64,000 bases of DNA from Elysia chlorotica (GCA_003991915.1 RQTK01000180.1:605845-669844), one strand, 5' to 3'; counted from the first letter of the stretch, positions 25,141 to 38,379 are shown. Numbers and translations are program-made. Notes: generated from the letters alone by a model not told the origin.

Positions 25141-25791
25141 TCTCTGTACAGTATTAACATTGAGGTAAAGTAATGTGGGTTACAACTGAGACAGTATGGA
25201 TTACAACTGAGACAGTGTGTGATAGTTCATCGTTTTCTGGACGATATCTCTCATCACGATTGGTCGCCTTTGAAGTGGTTAAAATCTCTCCTCTATAAAT
25301 TTATTTCCCATGAGTTTTCAGCTCTTTAATCTCAAGTCCCAGGTTCCTTTGAAATAATAAGTAAATAGAACGTAGATGATGGCATATAGTAACAGGTTTT
25401 AAGCACATGCCCCCCCCCCCCCCACCGGGGAATTTAGAAGAGTCGAAGCCAATTGTTCGCTCTAATTGGGTTAATTGGCATGAAATTTGAGTAAAAGATA
25501 GCCCAGAAGAGAAGGAAGCACATGCACAATACACATGTTTGATCTAGATGTAAAGATATTCAATGTAGTTGGACACTCTTAAAAGAAGTAAACGATTGCT
25601 AGACACCGGGAGACTCGACCGGAATCGCCCGCAGGCAAGGCATGATATTTAACTTTAGGAGCATGTACACAAGTTCTCTACTTTTATTCACCTTAGTTGC
25701 ATGGTGCAGTTACGATTACGGTTACATGTTACAGTACGATGAGGTAATGATACCTAATGTTGTGCTTCCTTTAAAACATTCTCGATTTTTT

Positions 25792-25793
<2 letters not shown>

Positions 25794-25843
<50 letters not shown>
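25794..25843. repeat. (CT)n microsatellite
   Basis: About 24 CT units directly left of the first copy of a 108-bp duplicated segment. Confidence 0.96.
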
Positions 25844-26095
<252 letters not shown>

Positions 26096-26330
26096 CTACC
26101 TTTTCCAGATATTTTTAAACATCCAGTTGTCTTTTAATTGAAGTAAAAAAAAGTGCATTTATAATACAATGTATAGCTTTATTATGCGCTGGTTCCAGCT
26201 CTGACGTCAATGTCATAACGGCATTTCCCTTTCCGGAAGCGGCAGGAAGTCATTGGGTCAGAAACTCCAATAATGGCCGCCCTTTAACGTTTGCTGTAGC
26301 GACTTCCGGTCAAATTGGGCTGTGTTCATA

Positions 26331-26438
26331 AACTGAAGCCTGCTAAACATAGCTTGGGAAATGAGCGAGACGAACAAAGCGTCGGGAGTTATGCTCTGTT
26401 CTCGGCGAGGCTTAATAGGCACTAAAATTAATGGCCGC
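26331..26438. repeat. 108-bp duplicated segment, copy 2
   Basis: Near-identical to 25846-25954 and not flanked by microsatellites, so it is probably the original arrangement. Confidence 0.93.
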
Positions 26439-26529
26439 CGGCGTCTGGCGCCATAACAGGCACTAAGCTTGGTTATTTTTTCTGGCATGATTGGAGCCTT
26501 TCTACATTAAGTGTCGTGTTTGAACATAC

Positions 26530-26850
26530 CTTTAACCGGACGTTGGCGTGGGTGGGCGTCCTCTTTTTGTTTTGGTATTTTTTAATATTTTTGTTATTGA
26601 GATAGGTGTGGAAAGTTCTTGTGTGTGTGTGTGTGTGTGCGTGTTTACTGGTCAATGTCAACACAATATCAACGGGCTGAAAATTCCAATCTTTCAACCG
26701 GACGCTAGACTGGATGGGAGTTTTTGTTTTGTGTTTTTCTTTTCTTTTTTATTGAGAGAGGTGTGGGAAAGGTCTGTGTATGTGCGTGTTTATAGACCCC
26801 TAGTGGTCAATATCAATACCAAGGGGCTGAGAATTCCAAACCGAGAAAAA
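26530..26850. repeat. Two tandem copies of a 160-bp unit
   Basis: Both copies (about 26530-26690 and 26694-26850) start accggacg and contain a T-rich stretch, attgagataggtgtgg or attgagagaggtgtgg, tggtcaatnncaanac, gggctgaaaattcc or gggctgagaattcc. The first has gained a GT run. Confidence 0.8.
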
Positions 26851-27328
26851 CAAACGCAGAAAAAGACCCGGAAGTCAGTGTTCTCTGTCTAATGTGTTAA
26901 TGGCGTTGGGAAACTTGAAATATCCCTTCAGTTATTTGTCACGTATTCGGATAATTATGTGGCTCTATATTACTAACCTTGAATCACATCAGTAATAAAT
27001 GAACAGCATTTTTTCCACTAAATCTTACAATTTATATTTGATTGGATAAATCGAAACTCTCTTCTAGTTTTAAGGGCTTCTAAGTGTCAAGAAAAGACTT
27101 GTACGGGGATGGGACCCCTAATGTGATCGACCAAGTTACTATACTTGTCAAACTTCGGTTTTCTGACCAAAATCCATTATAATTATAGTCTAGTTGATAG
27201 TAACTAAAGTTAATATATTGATGAAGAACTAAACAAGCAAACAGTTTTTTTTAAAGTAATAAGACGCAATCGTATTTAGGGGGAAAGCTGGAAATATTTC
27301 GGATCTAGGCGCCATTGTAAAGTGTACA

Positions 27329-27500
<172 letters not shown>

Positions 27501-28557
27501 CCATACTTTTAATCTCCATAATAATTATCTTCTCTTTCATCATCATTGTAGCCGTCTTTACTTTTCCGATATTTACTCATTTTATTATCCATCTATATAT
27601 TCATGTATTGTTTATGTGTGCGAAAAAAAGAATAATTGTAATGCTTCTTTTCGATATATCATTATAATATATTTATCTCTTGCGATGACTGCTGTATAAA
27701 TTAAGGAGAAGCTAGTCACATTTTCAACGAATTTCTTCGTCAGTATATAATATGTCATTGGTAAAACATAATTATTATTGTTAGATTAGGTGTAGTGTAT
27801 TGTACATTATGTAGTTTAAAAATACTTAGTGACTTTAATAATAGGAATATTGTAATTGTTTTCAGATATATAGATGCTTTTTTGTCTGTCGCGGTTATTT
27901 GGTCGTGTCGTAGTTGTTGTTGTTGATGTTGTTGTTGTTGTTCTTTCCTTGTCTTCTATTCTGGTTTACTTTTCGTATTTCCTTTAATAGTACCCTCAAG
28001 AGTATTGATTTTTTAATAAATACTGTTATCAATCATGTTATTGGTACTTTTTAATGATTATCACTTTAATCAATATACACAAAAGACAATTGTATCTAGT
28101 CCATATATCCTGTTATCAATTTATGACAATAACAACAAAACGAGCAACAAAATATTATTTTAGATCTAAGTGATTGCAAACTCAGTCTAAAAACACAACA
28201 CATGCTTCAGACCAACAGAAATCAATAGGTAAACAGTTAAGTTCAATAAACGAGAGTCACAGAGTAAAATCTTAAGACGGATAAAGCGGTCACGTTCATT
28301 CCGTACAGTTATAGATCTATGGAACCAGTAATTGTAACGGCCTTTCTTTAGGGAATAACAGTGACATTATTTCCGACCGTGGAATATTAATAAATTTTCA
28401 CGGTGTCGCCCTAACCACTAGAATTTTAGTAAAGAATATTTCCGATTACAGCGCTTTCTCTTTCTTGCTTCAGTTCATTGAACTCTCTTTACTCTCTACC
28501 TATCTGAGGCTATCTCCCTTCCTCTCTGTTAGTCTCTTTCCGAACCTCTTTCTATTT

Positions 28558-28840
<283 letters not shown>

Positions 28841-28849
28841 CCCTATTCC

Positions 28850-29623
28850 CCAAAGGCACCTAACGCACTCCGTACCTTTCTAAATGTTATTTACTTTTCA
28901 AACTCCCATTATATCACTTCTCAAAGCTACCTTTTGAGGAACAAGAAAAAGCGTGCGGAAACTGGGTCCCGCACTGGTTTCAACTGGTGCTGAAAAGCGT
29001 GAAATGCGACCCAGATATCAACACAACAGATTCGACCAGGTGCTGTTGACTGGATCGCTGAGCAATCTTACACTTGGAACCGTAGATCCACCGTAGATCC
29101 ACCGTAGATCTACTTGGAACCGTAGACCCGAGGATGAAAAGCCTAAAAACTTAAGGGGTTTGCGCCCTTTGCGGGAGTAGATTTAATTATTCAATAGCCC
29201 TATCAATAATATCGTGACTGTAAGGGCTGGAAAACTGACTAATAAAAGTTAACGAAGAGTCATGACTAAAAAATTAATAACAATCCTCTGAACAATGTGC
29301 AATACAGTATTTAAAAGTCGACTCAAGTGGCTTTTTAGAGGTGCCATCGCGCAGTATATCTATATAAATATCTATTTCTTGAACGGCCTTAAGTATTGTG
29401 TACGAGGTGTAAATAAGTTATTGAAATAAAGTCATACCAGTCGAAGAATCGTATGGGAGTGCGACATTTAAAAGAAGGACATTTAAAGCGTACAATAAGG
29501 ATAAAAAGTAAGAAAGGAAAGAAAGTTATGTTTAAATAAAAGAATAGAGAGGGTGTGGGAACCAGATGAGGTGGGAGAGAAATATTCCATAAGACCACCA
29601 CCTCCACCATCAACAGCAACAGC

Positions 29624-29656
<33 letters not shown>

Positions 29657-30040
29657 AACAATGGCAAAAACATAATTATATCACCGAAAGAAAGCAGAGA
29701 GAACTAGAAAAATTTAATAGTCAGTTCGAGAAAAAGAAGACGGGGAACAATAGTGTAGAATAAGCAATTTATGATAATAATACCTCTAAGAATAATTCTA
29801 CAAGGGAAAAGAATCAGCGAAGAAGGCAAACAGAAAATCAAATTAATGTGTGCATGACACTGTTGATTGGTAAAGATCTCTCAACACTAAAAGCCTTAAA
29901 AGTATAATTATGTTTTAGCCCAAAAAAGTGTAAGAAAATGTATAGGATTGCGTCTTTTGCCGTAAGATTGGCATCTCAAGTATGTGGTTTTTGAATGTAA
30001 TATTGTATAGTGTCAACATTATTTGATAATTCTTCTTTTG
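28850..30040. other. No gene recognised
   Basis: Unique AT-rich DNA with a short triple repeat of accgtagatcc near 29085-29125 and a (CAA)n run at 29612-29657. Confidence 0.45.
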
Positions 30041-30125
30041 TACATGTGATAATGGAAATTGTTAAGCGCATTGAGCATGATTGTTCATGGAAGTGCGCTA
30101 TATAAATGCAATATATTATTATTAT
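30041..30125 (+). repeat. 3' tail of a SINE/LINE-type retroposon
   Basis: It reads ttgttaagcgcattgagca, then gtgcgctatataaatgcaat, and ends in TTA units. This aagcgc...ttgagc...gcgctatataaa(t) plus (TTA)n ending is known from animal retroposon tails. The body upstream is too decayed to place. Confidence 0.6.
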
Positions 30126-30559
30126 TCACATATTATCTCTAACTTCATAATTATTTGGTCAGTGTTGCTGTGATCCTCACTAGAGATGTTGCGATAAGAG
30201 GCTAGTGGCGACAACGGAGACAGTACCGTAGATAGGGAAATCTGCATAGATCTATTTAAGATCTACAGAGCCAACGAGCGTTAGAAAAAAAAATATCCAT
30301 GCTTGAGCGGGCTGATTATGTCATCCATAATTTTCGTGTGGATCGCGAAGCATAAATTATACTGAACAGTTTTGGGTCTTGTGGCTGTCGTCAGAAGGGT
30401 TGGGCTGTCTTGATGATCTACCTGAATTATGCATGGCTGTGGGGCTATGGGGCTCGATTTCTGCTTAACTTCTTGCCTTGGTGGGTCCATTGTGATATTC
30501 ACTGTAATTGGGAGGGTAAGGAAACACGTGATACATGGTGGAAGAAAAATCAGACACGG

Positions 30560-30561
30560 AC

Positions 30562-30613
<52 letters not shown>
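30560..30613. repeat. (GA)n microsatellite
   Basis: About 24 GA units followed by a G7 run. Confidence 0.96.
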
Positions 30614-30617
<4 letters not shown>

Positions 30618-30787
30618 TACAGACTATAAATACCAATACTACAACGCCAACTACTACTTCTACCACAGTCTCTGTCTATCTTTCTATTTTACCATCGATC
30701 TACTTCATACTCTTTCTTTTCTTTCTGCATAATACTATAATTATTTCTGGAAACATAGATTTCGTCAATTTAATGAGAGATCTCTTA

Positions 30788-30893
30788 AACAGCTGACCAG
30801 CTGAGACAGAAGTTATGGTATCCCCGCTCTTATTCTCTTCGACAGTACGAAAATTTGTCAGACGTTAGTCTTGGAACCTATCCACGCACAAGC
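30788..30893 (+). repeat. Partial SINE copy
   Basis: It shares cagctgagacaga, ttatggtatccccgctc, aaatttgtcagacgttagtc and tggaacctatccac with the SINE family in the same order as 22139-22250. Confidence 0.7.
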
Positions 30894-31127
30894 CTAGAAG
30901 CTGAGGGTGGACATTAAGAAATTAATAAACGAAAATATTAAGCGACAGGGATCGAGTCTCTAACTCAGAAATTGCCCTTTTTTCAACTTACTTAGGCCCA
31001 TTATCGCTCCCTAATAAGCTGGGGCGTACATATTGAATGTCTTCTTTTCTTCTGACCATCGGGCTTTCGAAGAGGTCAAAGGGTGAAAGTCGGCCCCCTG
31101 GACGAATTATCGTGTGCTTACCTCTCT

Positions 31128-31395
<268 letters not shown>

Positions 31396-31856
31396 TCTCT
31401 CAACATGCGTCAGAAGACCAATCTGTGGTTGGGAGATCTTTGGCCTGTGACACTGAACGTCCAATTACTGTTAGAAATTTGATACGAGCCGCCCTTCTCA
31501 GCCAACGCTCATTAAACCAGAGGGAAATACTCTGAGCAAATATATACAGACCAATGTGTGAACGAAGTGACCATTAGCTGACTACTTGCTTTACACCCTG
31601 GCTCCTACTTGACTTATTTATAGATCAGATCGGTAGCCTAGTTGGTTGGATTTTGTAAAGGTCCAATGTCAGTAGCAACTAATTTATAACGCAAACTGAT
31701 ACCAAGGCCAATGTCTGAATATTGTACGTACAACCACGCTGAGATATTACTGGGATATCTTGACTTTTGTCCAAGCTCATCACATCATACGGACACTGAC
31801 TTAACTAGTAAAGAACTAAATCCGGTAAACATTGTTTATTGTGTTTTTTTCGCAAA

Positions 31857-31925
31857 GGTGGGATCGAACTGGGTACCCCTCAAATAGACACTCAGCGCTA
31901 TACCACTTAAGCTAGTTCGATACGT
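31857..31925 (-). repeat. tRNA-like sequence, probably a SINE head
   Basis: Minus strand: A-box-like tagcttaagtggtatagcgc and B-box cagttcgatccca, with tRNA-like spacing and no clear cloverleaf. Confidence 0.55.
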
Positions 31926-32199
31926 GAACTAGATCAGATAGATCTGAAATGCCTGGTGGGCTGGGGTGGAAAGCTTGCCTTCTTGATGCGATCTTTGTCC
32001 TTTAAAAGTTTTTAGTACATTAGTCTAGATGCTTATCTAATGTTCAACGTCTATTTCTAGTATTAGTTGACATGAAGTTTGCGTTTGTTTTGTTCAGAAT
32101 TGAATGAAGATATTTTGAAACCATGCGCTGAAGCTGATTTTTTTTTCAAATAATTTTTAGTAACATAAAGAAATTACAACTCCTGGCCTTCAAATGACT

Positions 32200-32204
32200 G
32201 TAAT

Positions 32205-32273
<69 letters not shown>
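32200..32273. repeat. (TTG)n microsatellite
   Basis: About 24 TTG units, 350 bp upstream of the exon at 32628. Confidence 0.97.
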
Positions 32274-32627
32274 GTTAAATCATTTAGGATTATTTTTTAT
32301 CTTCTGTAAATTTCAGCTGCTTTCAAGCAATAGCTTAGCTTCATTATTATAAACAAAAGGGAAATAGATATTTTTGACAATTTGAGAATATAATGTAACC
32401 AAAGATATTTCACAGTGAAGGGTATGCCCGTAGATCACCAATGATCATTTTCATCTGTGTGAAGTTCTTAGGCTTGAAGATATTGGAAAATGTAACTTGA
32501 TTGAGTGTAAGCTCCTTATCAGGTATATACCACTCGTGAAAATTAATCTGGTCGGATAAGTTTTAAAGGACCTGTCTTTGAGAATTGTTGTGCTTTCGTA
32601 CATTGTTCTTTATTGTTCAATCCACAG

Positions 32628-32784
32628 ACCGTGAAAATCCAAAAGCCGAAGACATCAAGACCACAAGTCTTTGGCTCCTACATTTCGGATATTCTGAACT
32701 CAACACCAGTAGTGATCAAACTGGTCAAAGAATACCAGATAGCTCAGGAGATAGTGCTCAGGGCAGACGAGCAGAAGATCCAAG
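32628..32784 (+). CDS. Internal exon of an unrecognised plus-strand gene
   Basis: The acceptor is gttcaatccacag and the donor gttcga; phase 0 in and 1 out. It encodes 52 residues: TVKIQKPKTSRPQVFGSYIS, DILNSTPVVIKLVKEYQIAQ, EIVLRADEQKIQ. The composition is that of a folded domain (alternating hydrophobics and Lys/Glu, no low complexity). I do not recognise the family. It joins in phase to the exon at 33105. Confidence 0.7.
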
Positions 32785-33104
32785 GTTCGATTATCATTCT
32801 GGTTTCCACGTCTTGGAATAAGTTTCTTTGACAACCGAAGGAGGCGTAACTCTAATAAAGGAGGACGAGTTATAATTTATTTTCTCACGGGAATACGGAG
32901 TTGACCATCTTAATCATCTCAATCCACCAAGATGCACATCAACGCTGCAAGCCTCTAGGACACTCCCCTATAGTCCACTCCTCTCCTATATTGTCCATGT
33001 CCTCCCAGGACATTGTAGGGAGCCAGAGATGCTAGTCGGTACCAGACCTCCGGGCCGTTGGTCAGTCAGGCAGAGTTGACCTGGAACTGACTGCAGTACT
33101 GCAG

Positions 33105-33213
33105 GTGGACAGCCGGATACGACCAAGGTCAAGATGTTCGGCCTCCAGACCCCCCTGGTCAAGAGCGAGCAGGCGTGCGAGTTTGACACGGTACAGACCA
33201 TCCTCTCGCACAG
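33105..33213 (+). CDS. Second internal exon of the same unrecognised gene
   Basis: The acceptor is gactgcagtactgcag and the donor gtgagt; phase 1 in and 2 out. It encodes GGQPDTTKVKMFGLQTPLVK and SEQACEFDTVQTILSHR. Third codon positions are almost all G or C, unlike the surroundings. An upstream AG at 33096 would add eight bases and shift to a poorer frame, so 33105 is preferred. Translation past the donor meets TGA at once. No later exon of this gene is visible to the end of the window. Confidence 0.7.
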
Positions 33214-33258
33214 GTGAGTCATCTCTCTTTCTGGCTGCCACGTAACCTGAAGCTGGAC

Positions 33259-34552
33259 ATTCGTTCAGTTCAGTCCAGTCCCTTTACTCATTCAGTTCAG
33301 TCCAGTCCCTTTGCTCATTCATTTCAGTCCAGTCCCTTTGCTCATTCAGTTCAGTCCAGTCCCTTTGCTCATTCATTACAGTCCAGTCCCTTTGCTCATT
33401 CATTACAGTCCAGTCCCTTTGCTCATTCATTACAGTCCAGTCCCTTTGCTCATTCATTACAGTCCAGTCCCTTTGCTCATTCATTACAGTCCAGTCCCTT
33501 TGCTCATTCATTACAGTCCAGTCCCTTTGCTCATTCATTACAGTCCAGTCCCTTTGCCCATTCATTTCAGCTCAGTCCCTTTGCTCATTCATTGCAGTCC
33601 AGTCCCTTTGTTCATTCATTACAGTCCAGTCCCTTTGTTCATTCATTACAGTCCAGTCCCTTTGTTCATTCATTACAGTCCAGTCCCTTTGTTCATTCAT
33701 TACAGTCCAGTCCCTTTGTTCATTCATTACAGTCCAGTCCCTTTGTTCATTCATTACAGTCCAGTCCCTTTGTTCATTCATTACAGTCCAGTCCCTTTGT
33801 TCATTCATTACAGTCCAGTCCCTTTGTTCATTCATTACAGTCCAGTCCCTTTGTTCATTCATTACAGTCCAGTCCCTTTGTTCATTCATTACAGTCCAGT
33901 CCCTTTGTTCATTCATTACAGTCCAGTCCCTTTGTTCATTCATTACAGTCCAGTCCCTTTGTTCATTCATTACAGTCCAGTCCCTTTGTTCATTCATTAC
34001 AGTCCAGTCCCTTTGTTCATTCATTACAGTCCAGTCCCTTTGTTCATTCATTACAGTCCAGTCCCTTTGTTCATTCATTACAGTCCAGTCCCTTTGTTCA
34101 TTCATTACAGTCCAGTCCCTTTGTTCATTCATTACAGTCCAGTCCCTTTGTTCATTCATTACAGTCCAGTCCCTTTGTTCATTCATTACAGTCCAGTCCC
34201 TTTGTTCATTCATTACAGTCCAGTCCCTTTGTTCATTCATTACAGTCCAGTCCCTTTGTTCATTCATTACAGTCCAGTCCCTTTGTTCATTCATTACAGT
34301 CCAGTCCCTTTGTTCATTCATTACAGTCCAGTCCCTTTGTTCATTCATTACAGTCCAGTCCCTTTGTTCATTCATTACAGTCCAGTCCCTTTGTTCATTC
34401 ATTACAGTCCAGTCCCTTTGTTCATTCATTACAGTCCAGTCCCTTTGTTCATTCATTGCAGTCCAGTCCCTTTGTTCATTCATTACAGTCCAGTCCCTTT
34501 GTTCATTCATTACAGTCCAGTCCCTCTACCCATCCAGTTTAGTCCAGTCCTA
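33259..34552. repeat. 27-bp minisatellite, about 48 copies
   Basis: Tandem unit cagtccagtccctttgttca plus ttcatta. It starts about 45 bp after the donor of the exon at 33213, so it is intronic. Because 27 is a multiple of three, it stays open in several frames (LQSSPFVHS and LIHYSPVPL readings on plus, MNEQRDWTV on minus). These are not genes. The early copies (to about 33600) read tgctc and the later ones tgttc; the later block is almost uniform. Confidence 0.97.
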
Positions 34553-34943
34553 TTACTGAGTAGTTGTAAGGGGATACATGGTGGACACTTTATATGACAG
34601 CGAAAGCCAATCGACCTTTTCCTCTGCCTTGTGTTGTCCATTGTGTTGCAGTTTTCTTCTTCTTTTGTTTCTGTTTTTTTTTCCCACCAAAATCCCGATG
34701 AATGAAACTAGAAATTTAATCAGAAAATTCCAACTGGCAAAGATTACTTGCAGCTGGTACAGGGTCCGTGTCCGTGTATTATTGATTTGGCCGGAGATTG
34801 ATCTGTCACCTGGCACTATCAGCACTGATAGAAGCGAGGGCTAGTCGAATATTGTGACCCTCACTGATAGTGATATATCAATGTGATCTGAAAGCGTTTC
34901 AAGATTTGTCTCTCTTTCTGTCTCTGTCTGTCTGTTTGCATGC

Positions 34944-35009
<66 letters not shown>

Positions 35010-36115
35010 GTCTTTGTCTCGTTTCCTCTCCCTCTTTGCACAATCGCCCAATACCCGCTTGTCTGGTTCTGTTTGTTTAACGCTTCTTTTTAAAATTCAT
35101 ACGAGTTTTTACGGCCAGAAATCCCTCTAGTAAAATATTATGTAAGAAATTGGATATTGCATTAAACACACTTTTTCCTTTCCCTCCTTGTTTCTTTTAT
35201 CCTATAGGTTCGTGTCTCTTCTCTCTTCTGTATTGTGCTATTTTCTCTCTATGATGTGAGTTTTATCCGCTTCATTTAGCTTTTATCACCATGCGCAATT
35301 TTTCTGGTTTTTATCTCTTTTCACCAACAATAATTATGTCTAGTTAACGTTTGCATGCAACAATTATTATTCAATTTATTTTAAGATTATTTCATTGAAA
35401 ATTCAAAGGATATTCCAACAGTATTGATATAGTTTCGTTAACAATGTTTACGAACGTTAATTTGTACAAATATGCGTCAAGACAGTGCAGACCGGTGCAA
35501 CCTAAATCCCTCGAAAGGTAACACCGGATATGTCTGAATAAAAGAGCTAAAATTGAAGATACGTTACATGCGCAAACACGGAAACATTACTTAACCGCAT
35601 TATGTGCTAAACCCTGTGCTTCAATAATACATTTTCAAGAAAGGTTTGCACTGGAAGTGAGAGCATAAAAGAAAGAAGTATTGGTTTATTCCAATAGTTC
35701 AAAGTTTTGGAATAAAGAAAATGCACTTTGTGTGAAAAATGTCACCGTTTTAGTCACGATCATGTGTCATAATTTTTCTCTGCCAGCCACAATTTTGGTT
35801 TCGATCTTTGAATTGTTGGCGTCGACACTTTGTAAACTTCTCATGAACCTAGGTATGACAATTCAATCCGATGTTTGGTCCATATATATATATCCGAAAT
35901 AATATTGCCATATTTCCGTATCTTGTCGTTGTTCCCCCGTTTTATCTGCCCTTCTTAAGGTAACGGTAGTTATAATTATTTTCATTGTAACGTGCACACG
36001 CAAATATTCATTAAAGTTCGTTTTCTTCGGACGAATAATGTGGGCAAATTTCTCAATCGCATTCGCATGTCTATAAAATTTAATTTGTTTGCTGTTCTGA
36101 ATCTTAATGAAGTAC
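34553..36115. other. No gene recognised; includes a CT/CTGT microsatellite
   Basis: CT, CTGT and CT runs at about 34908-35010. The rest is AT-rich with no exon-like segment. If the exon at 33105 has a partner downstream, it is not visible here. Confidence 0.45.
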
Positions 36116-36117
36116 GG

Positions 36118-36142
36118 TTGTCCCTCTCCCTTTCTCTCTCAA

Positions 36143-36188
<46 letters not shown>

Positions 36189-36234
36189 TCTCTTTCTCTT
36201 TCTCTCACTNNNNNNNNNNNNNNNNNNNNNNNNN

Positions 36235-36299
<65 letters not shown>

Positions 36300-36300
36300 T
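36118..36300. repeat. (CT)n microsatellite broken by an assembly gap
   Basis: CT array with 25 N at 36210-36234. The array continues on both sides, so the true length is unknown. Confidence 0.96.
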
Positions 36301-36734
36301 CTTTCTTTAAGACTGCTTTCGTTTTCGTTTTTACCATAATTATATTAAATCACCAGGTGTCAAAAAATCCTACTATTATTATACTATTTTTCTCCTACTT
36401 AATGGTCTAAAAACGTTCACAAAATTAATGGTGAATGTTCATTATTCCTGAGAATAGCCTGATTAATCGACCATGACGACTTCAATGGGACATTTATGAT
36501 TTTGATTGCGCATCATTTCATTCTGTCCCTGGTGTACTAGTTAACACAGTCTCTGTCCTCAGGGTGTAGACCTAATGTGTTCAATCTATACAATTCAGTG
36601 TGTGAATTGGGGTGGGGTGGGTGTGTATGGGGCTGTGGAAGAGATTGACCACTCTATGCTCTATGCACATCGTCATTAAGTTCACTGCAGCTGAATGATG
36701 TCTACACTTTATATGACCACACGCCGTGAATGGA

Positions 36735-37016
36735 ATCATCTGGGAGAGAAAGAGAGAAAGAGATACAGAGATAAATTTATACAAAGATTTATAGATCGAG
36801 ATAGAAGTATCGAAAGAGTTAAATGAAGTCTTGTAAAGAGGGGGACAGGGATAAATATAGAGACAAGCAGATAAAAGAAAGTACAAGAAAAAAATAAGAA
36901 AAAGTGAGAGCTAAAGATTTGTTGAACATTGCGTAGGATCAGCACAGAGACAAGAAAAAGATTAGTAGTGAAAAAGATTGAGATACGGATATACAAACAG
37001 ACATAGGGAGAGAGGT

Positions 37017-37061
<45 letters not shown>

Positions 37062-37075
37062 GAGAGAGAGTTAGA
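36735..37075. repeat. Purine-rich region with GATA and (GA)n runs
   Basis: GAGA-type sequence from about 36740, with (GATA)n and (GA)n at 37015-37070. Confidence 0.85.
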
Positions 37076-37480
37076 GGTGGGGATGTCGCAGTACGTGGAG
37101 TTAGAAGTGTAAGTAAATAAATCTCAGCTCTATTTCAGATGTCTATGTCAAATCTCGGTTTGTTTTTTTTTTTTTATCATTCGAGGTATTTAATAACCGC
37201 CCGTTCCTTTGTCGCTCGCCACATTCGCATGCCACTGAACTTGATTAAATGACAGGTAACGTCTGAAGAGAACATGAGATTTCACTGTATAGGATCCAGC
37301 AAGAGAACTTACGACATGTTAAAACCATAAAAGAGAGGCCAAAGAACATGAGCGTTGAGGGGTTTTTTTCCTTGCATGATAGCCAATTTTTAAATTAGTT
37401 TTCATTGAAGAGAGGCTGGGGGTGTTGCCTCCAAAGTACACGTATAACCAAAATACTTGAATCTATGTCACACTCTTTCT

Positions 37481-38241
37481 TTAAAGATGTCGGAAAACTA
37501 TTGTTTCGCTCGAAAGTCCATAACTAACTTAGCTAAACTGCAATTAAAGGTGTGTCTTAGAAAGGGGAATTACTCTAGGCTTGCATCTCTTCCTTTTTTC
37601 TTTCAGAATGTCGGAAAATTAATGTTTCGCTCGAAAGTCCATAACTAACTTAGCTAAGCTGCAATTAAAGGTGTGTCTTAGAAAAGGAAATAACTCTAGG
37701 CAACTTGCATCTCTTCCTTTTTTCTTTCAGAATGTCGGAAAATTAATGTTTCGCTAAAAAGTTGATAGCCAACTTAGCTAAGCTGCAAAACAATATTATT
37801 ACGGTCGTATAAGGAAGGGCGTTAAATCTATCTAGGCAACTTGCATCACTTCCTTTTTTCTTTCAGAATGTCGGAAAATTAATGTTTCGCTAAAAAGTTG
37901 ATAGCCAACTTAGCTAAGCTGCAATTAAGGTCGTATCTAAGGAAGGCATTAAATTAATCTAGGCAACTTGCATCTCTTCCTTTTTTCTTTCAGAATGTCG
38001 GAAAATTAATGTTTCGCTAAAAAGTTGATAGCCAACTTAGCTAAGCTGCAATTAAGGTCGTATCTAAGGAAGGGCATTAAATCTAGGCAACTTGCATCTC
38101 TTCCTTTTTTCTTCCAGAATGTCGGAAAATTAATGTTTCGCTAAAAAGTTGATAGCCAACTTAGCTAAGCTGCAAAACAATATTATTAAGGTCGTATCTA
38201 AGGAAGGGCGTTAAATCTAGGCAACTTGCATCACTTCCTCC
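37481..38241. repeat. Tandem array, six units of about 121-136 bp
   Basis: Units begin near 37486, 37607, 37731, 37867, 37994 and 38118 with aatgtcggaaaattaatg (first unit variant), then gcnaaaagttgatagccaac, ttagctaagctgcaa, a variable middle, and gcaacttgcatctcttcc with ttttttctttcag. The first two units share a cgaaagtccataac variant and later ones aaaagttgatag. No convincing coding potential. Confidence 0.95.
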
Positions 38242-38379
38242 TAGAAGGGGCACGCGCCGGGCTGTCCAATGTCCGTGCTCTGTGGTGCCAATGGCGCCGC
38301 ACCAGGCTATGAAAGGGAGGTTAACACGGGTCAGTGTCTGAGTTGTCAAACCTTCCCAAGTCTTCCCCATCTCGCAGTT

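Noticed and set aside
33214-34597. Three open frames of 312-442 codons with LQSSPFVHS-, LIHYSPVPL- and MNEQRDWTV-type repeats
   Set aside because: They are frames through a 27-bp minisatellite (a multiple of three) in an intron. Both strands and two plus frames are open equally and no splice or start context supports translation.
37457-37648. Small protein starting MNLCHTLSLKMSENYCFA
   Set aside because: It lies within the tandem array and repeats with it; later units break the frame in ordinary ways, and no bias is seen.
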